This document shows, in pieces, positions 60,417 to 64,000 of a DNA stretch of 64,000 nucleotides. Below the pieces are notes generated by a model. The model was not told where the DNA came from. It was given only the letters and a program-made list of their open reading frames with translations, and searched no databases. Made by a program: the position numbers and the translations under genes. Within the stretch, counting starts at the first letter, position 1; every line of letters begins with the position of its first letter. This DNA is from Symbiodinium microadriaticum (lineage: Eukaryota > Sar > Dinophyceae > Suessiales > Symbiodiniaceae): NCBI GenBank assembly GCA_001939145.1, contig LSRX01000800.1, positions 22,177-86,176 of the forward strand. Reading direction: 5' to 3'.

Positions 60417-62060
60417 ATGGCAGGAAACGAGCGAATCGCTTCCATTTTCGAAGAGATGAGTGTCATACAGAAGCTGCGCCGGGACCGGTTCCGTTCACAG
60501 GCGCCGAGAGCCCTCGACTCGTCAGTCAGAAGAGCCGACTGAGCCGCCAGGCCTATGCCAAAGCTGCGCAGGCTCTTCGGGCCCACCAGGAGCCGATTGC
60601 GAGTGGCGCTCAAGCCAAGGGCATTCCAGGCATCGGCTCTGGCATGGCCGGCCGGATTGACGCATTCTGCTCAGAACCTGCTGCACCTGCTGCCCTGGTG
60701 GGAGTCTTGTGGGGCCAATGTGGCAAGTCGATGCTGTATCTGAGGTGATTCTGGCGACTGGAGAACTCAGCGAGCTGGATGAGCTGAAGCGTGACAGCGA
60801 TGTCATCGCATTGCGCGAACTTCGGTCCGCGAGGGCCGTAATGGCAAATCACTTGCGAGAGGCCTCAGAAAATCATCGAATGTACCAGTTGCATCCCGAG
60901 GTACATGGCATTGGGGCAGTTCGCGCAGCGGAGCTCGTGGAGCGGGGCATCCGGTCACTGCTGCACCTGCGCGAAGCCGTTGCCAAGAATCAGGCGTGTC
61001 TGGGCACTTTGTCATCTTTCTTCTCACGCACATCGAGTAATGCCAGGTTCACCTCGATGCTGCTCAGGCTCATAGATGAAGAGATTGTAAGGGGTGCTAG
61101 GAGCGCTGTTCGGGATTTGGACAGAGCAGGTCGTCGGACTCCGCCATTGTGAAGAGTTCGCGAAGCGGATACCTTACGCCACCTGACTGCAAAGAGCAGC
61201 GGCCATGGCGATGTCTTGTGCTTCAGCTCCAGGCCGAGATGAAGGAGCATCATCACATGCTTGAAGCCTGCAGACTGCGGAGCAATCCCAAGTTACTGCT
61301 CACAGCCGGGTCCTGAGAAGCAAGCTGAAACCTGCGCTTCAAACGCACTTCGATGTGAGACAACCAAGGTTTGTGGTTCCTACCGGCGGGAACGACCTGA
61401 TTGTGGTGATATTGACACTTTCCCTTTGTTTCAGATGCATACCCAACTGCATCCCTTTCTTTTGTTACATTGCTGTTTGCACATGATTTTGCACTGAAGC
61501 TGGCAGTGCTCAGCTCCCTTTGCAAGGATGTGTTGATCAGCCACCCTGATTACACAACGGCAAAGCGCGATGCCAACGCTGGAGGGAAGCTCCTGCATGC
61601 CTTTGTCCCTCCTCGCGAGATAAGGGTGTATCATCAGCTGGAAGAATGAGCACTTATAAAATTCTTTCCTGCCACAAGCTGAAGTTTGAGGTGGAGGCTC
61701 TGAAGCATGGTGGGTACGTGACAGCGGACTTGGCTTTCGGCAACACGAAGTTTATGGGTGTTTGCAGGCCGCCATTTGCGAGCTGTGTGGGTCAAGCTGG
61801 GCAGTAAGGGCAGCAGTCGAGTCCCTTGTGAAAAAAACTTCTGCTGTGGGGACTTTCGAATGTACGTGCACAGATGACTTCGAGAGTTGAATCCACAGGC
61901 TGTCGGGAGACGAGCGCTTGCACCGACGGCTCGACATCCGCTGCTTGCCCAACGACCAGTACCACTTTGGTGTGGGCCCGAGCCGACGAGCCGATCCCGG
62001 AGTTCAATGTCCGCTTGACACATGCACTTGATGGTACTTGTACATGGCAGTAGGCCGCTC
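60417..62060 (+). CDS. DNA polymerase beta-like (family X) repair polymerase, multi-exon
   Basis: Fills short gaps in base-excision repair. ATG 60417 starts MAGNERIASIFEEMSVIQKL. Exons: 1, 60417-60500; 2, 60551-60661; 3, 60745-60828; 4, 60901-60993; 5, 61130-61177; 6, from 61227; 7, to 61413; 8, 61527-61604; 9, 61691-61767; 10, from 61899. Spliced, exons 1-3 give the 8-kDa lyase domain (SQAYAKAAQALRAHQEPIAS, GIPGIGSGMAGRIDVILATG). Exon 4 gives the second HhH, VHGIGAVRAAELV. Exon 5 gives VVGLRHCEEFAKRIPY. Exons 7-8 join as VCGSYRRERPDCGDI + DVLISHPDY. Exons 8-10 join as KLLHAFVEAL and TKFMGVCRLSGDERLHRRLD. The three catalytic Asp (GDID, DVL, RRLDI) are all present. Most introns have GC donors; 61414 is GA and 61605 is GT. 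After FGV the expected TGS block is missing and EFNVRLTHALDG continues in another frame near 62000. The exon 6/7 junction and the C-terminus are unresolved. Confidence 0.88.
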
Positions 62061-63006
62061 TCCGCAAACGCCGCTTTTGGCTGCAGTACTGGTTAGAAGG
62101 TCAGGCATGTTTCCCTGAACAACGAGGTCGGCACCCGTAAGCCTGGAAGTTTGCAAGGCTTTGGCATTTAGGCAAACAAGTCCGCTAGCTGCATCGTTTT
62201 GACAAGCACTGTTGTCACCATGAGCTTGGACTGGAGCGATCGGGATTTGCTGGAGCAGCTTGGCTGTTACTGGGTTGGACGAGCCCTTCTAACCGCTTGT
62301 AGTGAACAGTTGACCCGCACGGTGCTCAGAAGAAAAAGCATTTAAACCTCCTGCTGGCTGCAAGCTTCAAAGGTGGGCACAGCGGACGTTGCCCGAGTTT
62401 CTGTTGATGAGCATGCAGGACTCGTCTGACAGGACTGTTTCCGCCTTGATTTCTGCGAGTCGAGCATTTCAGCAAAGCAAGCACGAGTCAAGATTTTTCC
62501 AAAGGAAAAGAAGCATTGCCTCGACCCCATGGCAACACTACGAGCTTTCCATCGCGGAGGTTCAGCTGGAAGGCCTGCAGGGCAATGGGAGGTTTGCAGT
62601 GATGGGCACGAGCGTGCATGAGCTGTAGCTGTGAGGTGAGGTGAACTTGATTGGCAAAAAGGACGAGCCCATGTTGCAGTTCGACATCGACCTGGGGATG
62701 CGCGTGGATGTTGAGAAGAGAGTTGCACCTGAGCTTGGCCCATGTTGCAGCATGAGGAGATATCTGGGTGTAAATGCGACAGCGTAGCACATGTCTACAT
62801 CGCAGGTAGATCGCGCGAGAAATGATGACACCGACTATTGGCCGGGCATCGCACAAATCGTGCACTTTGCCACTTGGGCTGACCAACTGCTTGGACGGTT
62901 GTTAGACTGGCAGTACAGTATGTTTCTTCTGACTAGCTGATGGCGGTATCCATTGGAGAGTGCCCTAATTCGTTTTTAACTAAGTGTGTGACCGACCACC
63001 ACCAAG
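62061..63006. other. No gene resolved; may hold 3' exons of the polymerase gene
   Basis: A + strand frame at 62389-62628 (FQQSKHESRFFQRKRSIAST) is open. No Pol beta C-terminal motif was identified. Confidence 0.35.
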
Positions 63007-63765
63007 GACAACGAGAACATGAAGCCGTCGATCATTACACGTCTACAAGAGCTGCCAGAAGATGTGGCGCCCGAGGTAAACTGGTACCTCCAGGATGCCC
63101 GGCATACCCAGACCTTTCATGGCAAGCTACTTTCACCTGCCTCCTCCTGAGGAGGGAATGGGCCGGCAGTTCATCTGGCATGGATTGGCTAGGTGGCATG
63201 CTTATGCAGCTTCCTGGCGGCAAGCTGCATGTTGACTGATGCAGGTCGAACAAATCATGGCCGACGGAAGGGAGCCCTAAGGTCCAAAAGTGGCTGAAGC
63301 AGCAGATTGCGCCCGCAGTGCAGGACGGGTGCAGACTGACACCGCCGAAGTATGTGAGCCAACATGTGACGACATGGAACCAACCCTCGTCGTTTCCGGA
63401 GCTGCACGTTGCATCTTGAATCTTCAAGGGCGAAGTCGCGGAGTCCCATCGGTAGTTGTTGCTGGTTGGAGTCCTGCATACCATTCTCAATGCGGAAGAG
63501 TGCAAGAGAAAGCGGGAGGACGGGCGGGCGAGAACACACTCCAAATTCAAGTTTGGCAACTGTTGGAGCATGCACATGCAGGCACAAAGGCATATTGAGC
63601 CTTCACGTATCAAAGAGACCTATCCGGAGGTGTCCAAGCCAAAAATCTCACGGAAGACGGATTCTGTTCCATGTCAGCTCGCATTCTTGAGCGGCCCGGG
63701 CAGTCCAGGCAGACCTTCGCCTTTTTTCGGTCAGAGCCTTCGCACGGATAGACCGATGGATGCTT
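63007..63765 (+). CDS. Unassigned protein, candidate exons near the window end
   Basis: A frame at 63007-63150 reads NMKPSIITRLQELPEDVAPE and VNWYLQDARHTQTFHGKLL. An exon after the AG at 63281 reads VQKWLKQQIAPAVQDGCRLT and PPKYVSQHVTTW. A third, about 63456-63660, reads NAEECKRKREDGRARTHSKF and RIKETYPEVSKPKISRK. They are all + strand, with typical protein composition. The family is not recognised. Junctions are not fully placed. Confidence 0.45.
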
Positions 63766-64000
63766 AAGTAGATGCGCATAGATGCAAAACATAATTGACA
63801 GACACCCACACACGGCACGTCCCGTTGGAAGCCTGACTTTCATGAATTTGTCTGTATCCATCCGCAGGTGCTTGGCAATCTTGCGCTCGTGTCTTCGTTT
63901 TGCGTGATTCCCCTGCCCAGGATCCGCGTGACTGTCCAGTGCCCGCTCCATCCTTTCCACCGTTTCTTGTGGAAGCCCGCAAGAGGCCCGACAAGGTTGT
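63766..64000. other. Window end, no gene supported
   Basis: Only minus-strand frames that look like shadows. Confidence 0.5.

Overview
The window looks like nuclear DNA of a dinoflagellate, most likely a Symbiodiniaceae-type alga. Four things support this. (1) Protein families are broken into short exons, and wherever a conserved motif lets me place a junction, the intron usually starts with GC (sometimes GA, rarely GT) and ends with AG followed by G. This non-canonical splice-site set is known from Symbiodinium. (2) Every gene I can recognise is on the + strand, matching the unidirectional gene arrays described for these genomes. (3) The gene content fits: GH7-type glycosidase, PPR proteins, ankyrin and EF-hand proteins, organellar IF-3. 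(4) Simple-sequence repeats are abundant, and there are two copies of the TTTAGGG telomere unit. No bacterial, phage or CRISPR organisation is present.

Layout. 1-0.6 kb: trinucleotide repeats. 0.64-2.4 kb: MFS sugar-porter gene. 3.2-4.7 kb: secreted GH7-like glycosidase. 5.1-10.0 kb: candidate 5' exons, then a class I cyclic-nucleotide phosphodiesterase with eleven placed exons. 11.8-12.8 kb: intronless BTB/BACK protein. 13.2-15.4 kb: an uninterrupted 2.18-kb (TGCG)n tract. 15.6-18.6 kb: PPR gene. 18.9-19.4 kb: assembly gap and triplet repeats. 21.1-25.9 kb: tRNA-ligase-like gene (RNA ligase domain plus polynucleotide-kinase P-loop domain). 26.1-27.0 kb: zinc-finger/ankyrin protein. 27-33 kb: scattered exon-like ORFs without family assignment. 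33.1-34.1 kb: ADP-ribosylglycohydrolase N-terminal part, with its matching C-terminal part at 41.6-42.0 kb; several unassigned ORFs lie between. 43.8-46.5 kb: intronless 901-aa Q-rich, coiled-coil, EF-hand protein. 46.7-49.0 kb: STPGR/SHIPPO-like and coiled-coil exons (possibly cytoskeletal). 49-59 kb: gene-poor and repeat-rich, with a 95-bp minisatellite and a tandem array of hairpins. 59.1-60.1 kb: intronless organellar IF-3. 60.4-62.1 kb: DNA polymerase beta family gene. 63.0-63.8 kb: exons of an unassigned gene running toward the window end.

The genes do not form an operon or a visible pathway. They look like independently expressed housekeeping and signalling genes in one transcriptional orientation. 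Two architectures coexist: intron-rich genes with tiny, mostly phase-0 exons and GC donors (phosphodiesterase, Pol beta, ADP-ribosylglycohydrolase), and intronless genes (BTB, EF-hand, IF-3). That mixture is expected if some genes returned to the genome as cDNA copies. Exon coordinates come from motif continuity, not from transcript data.
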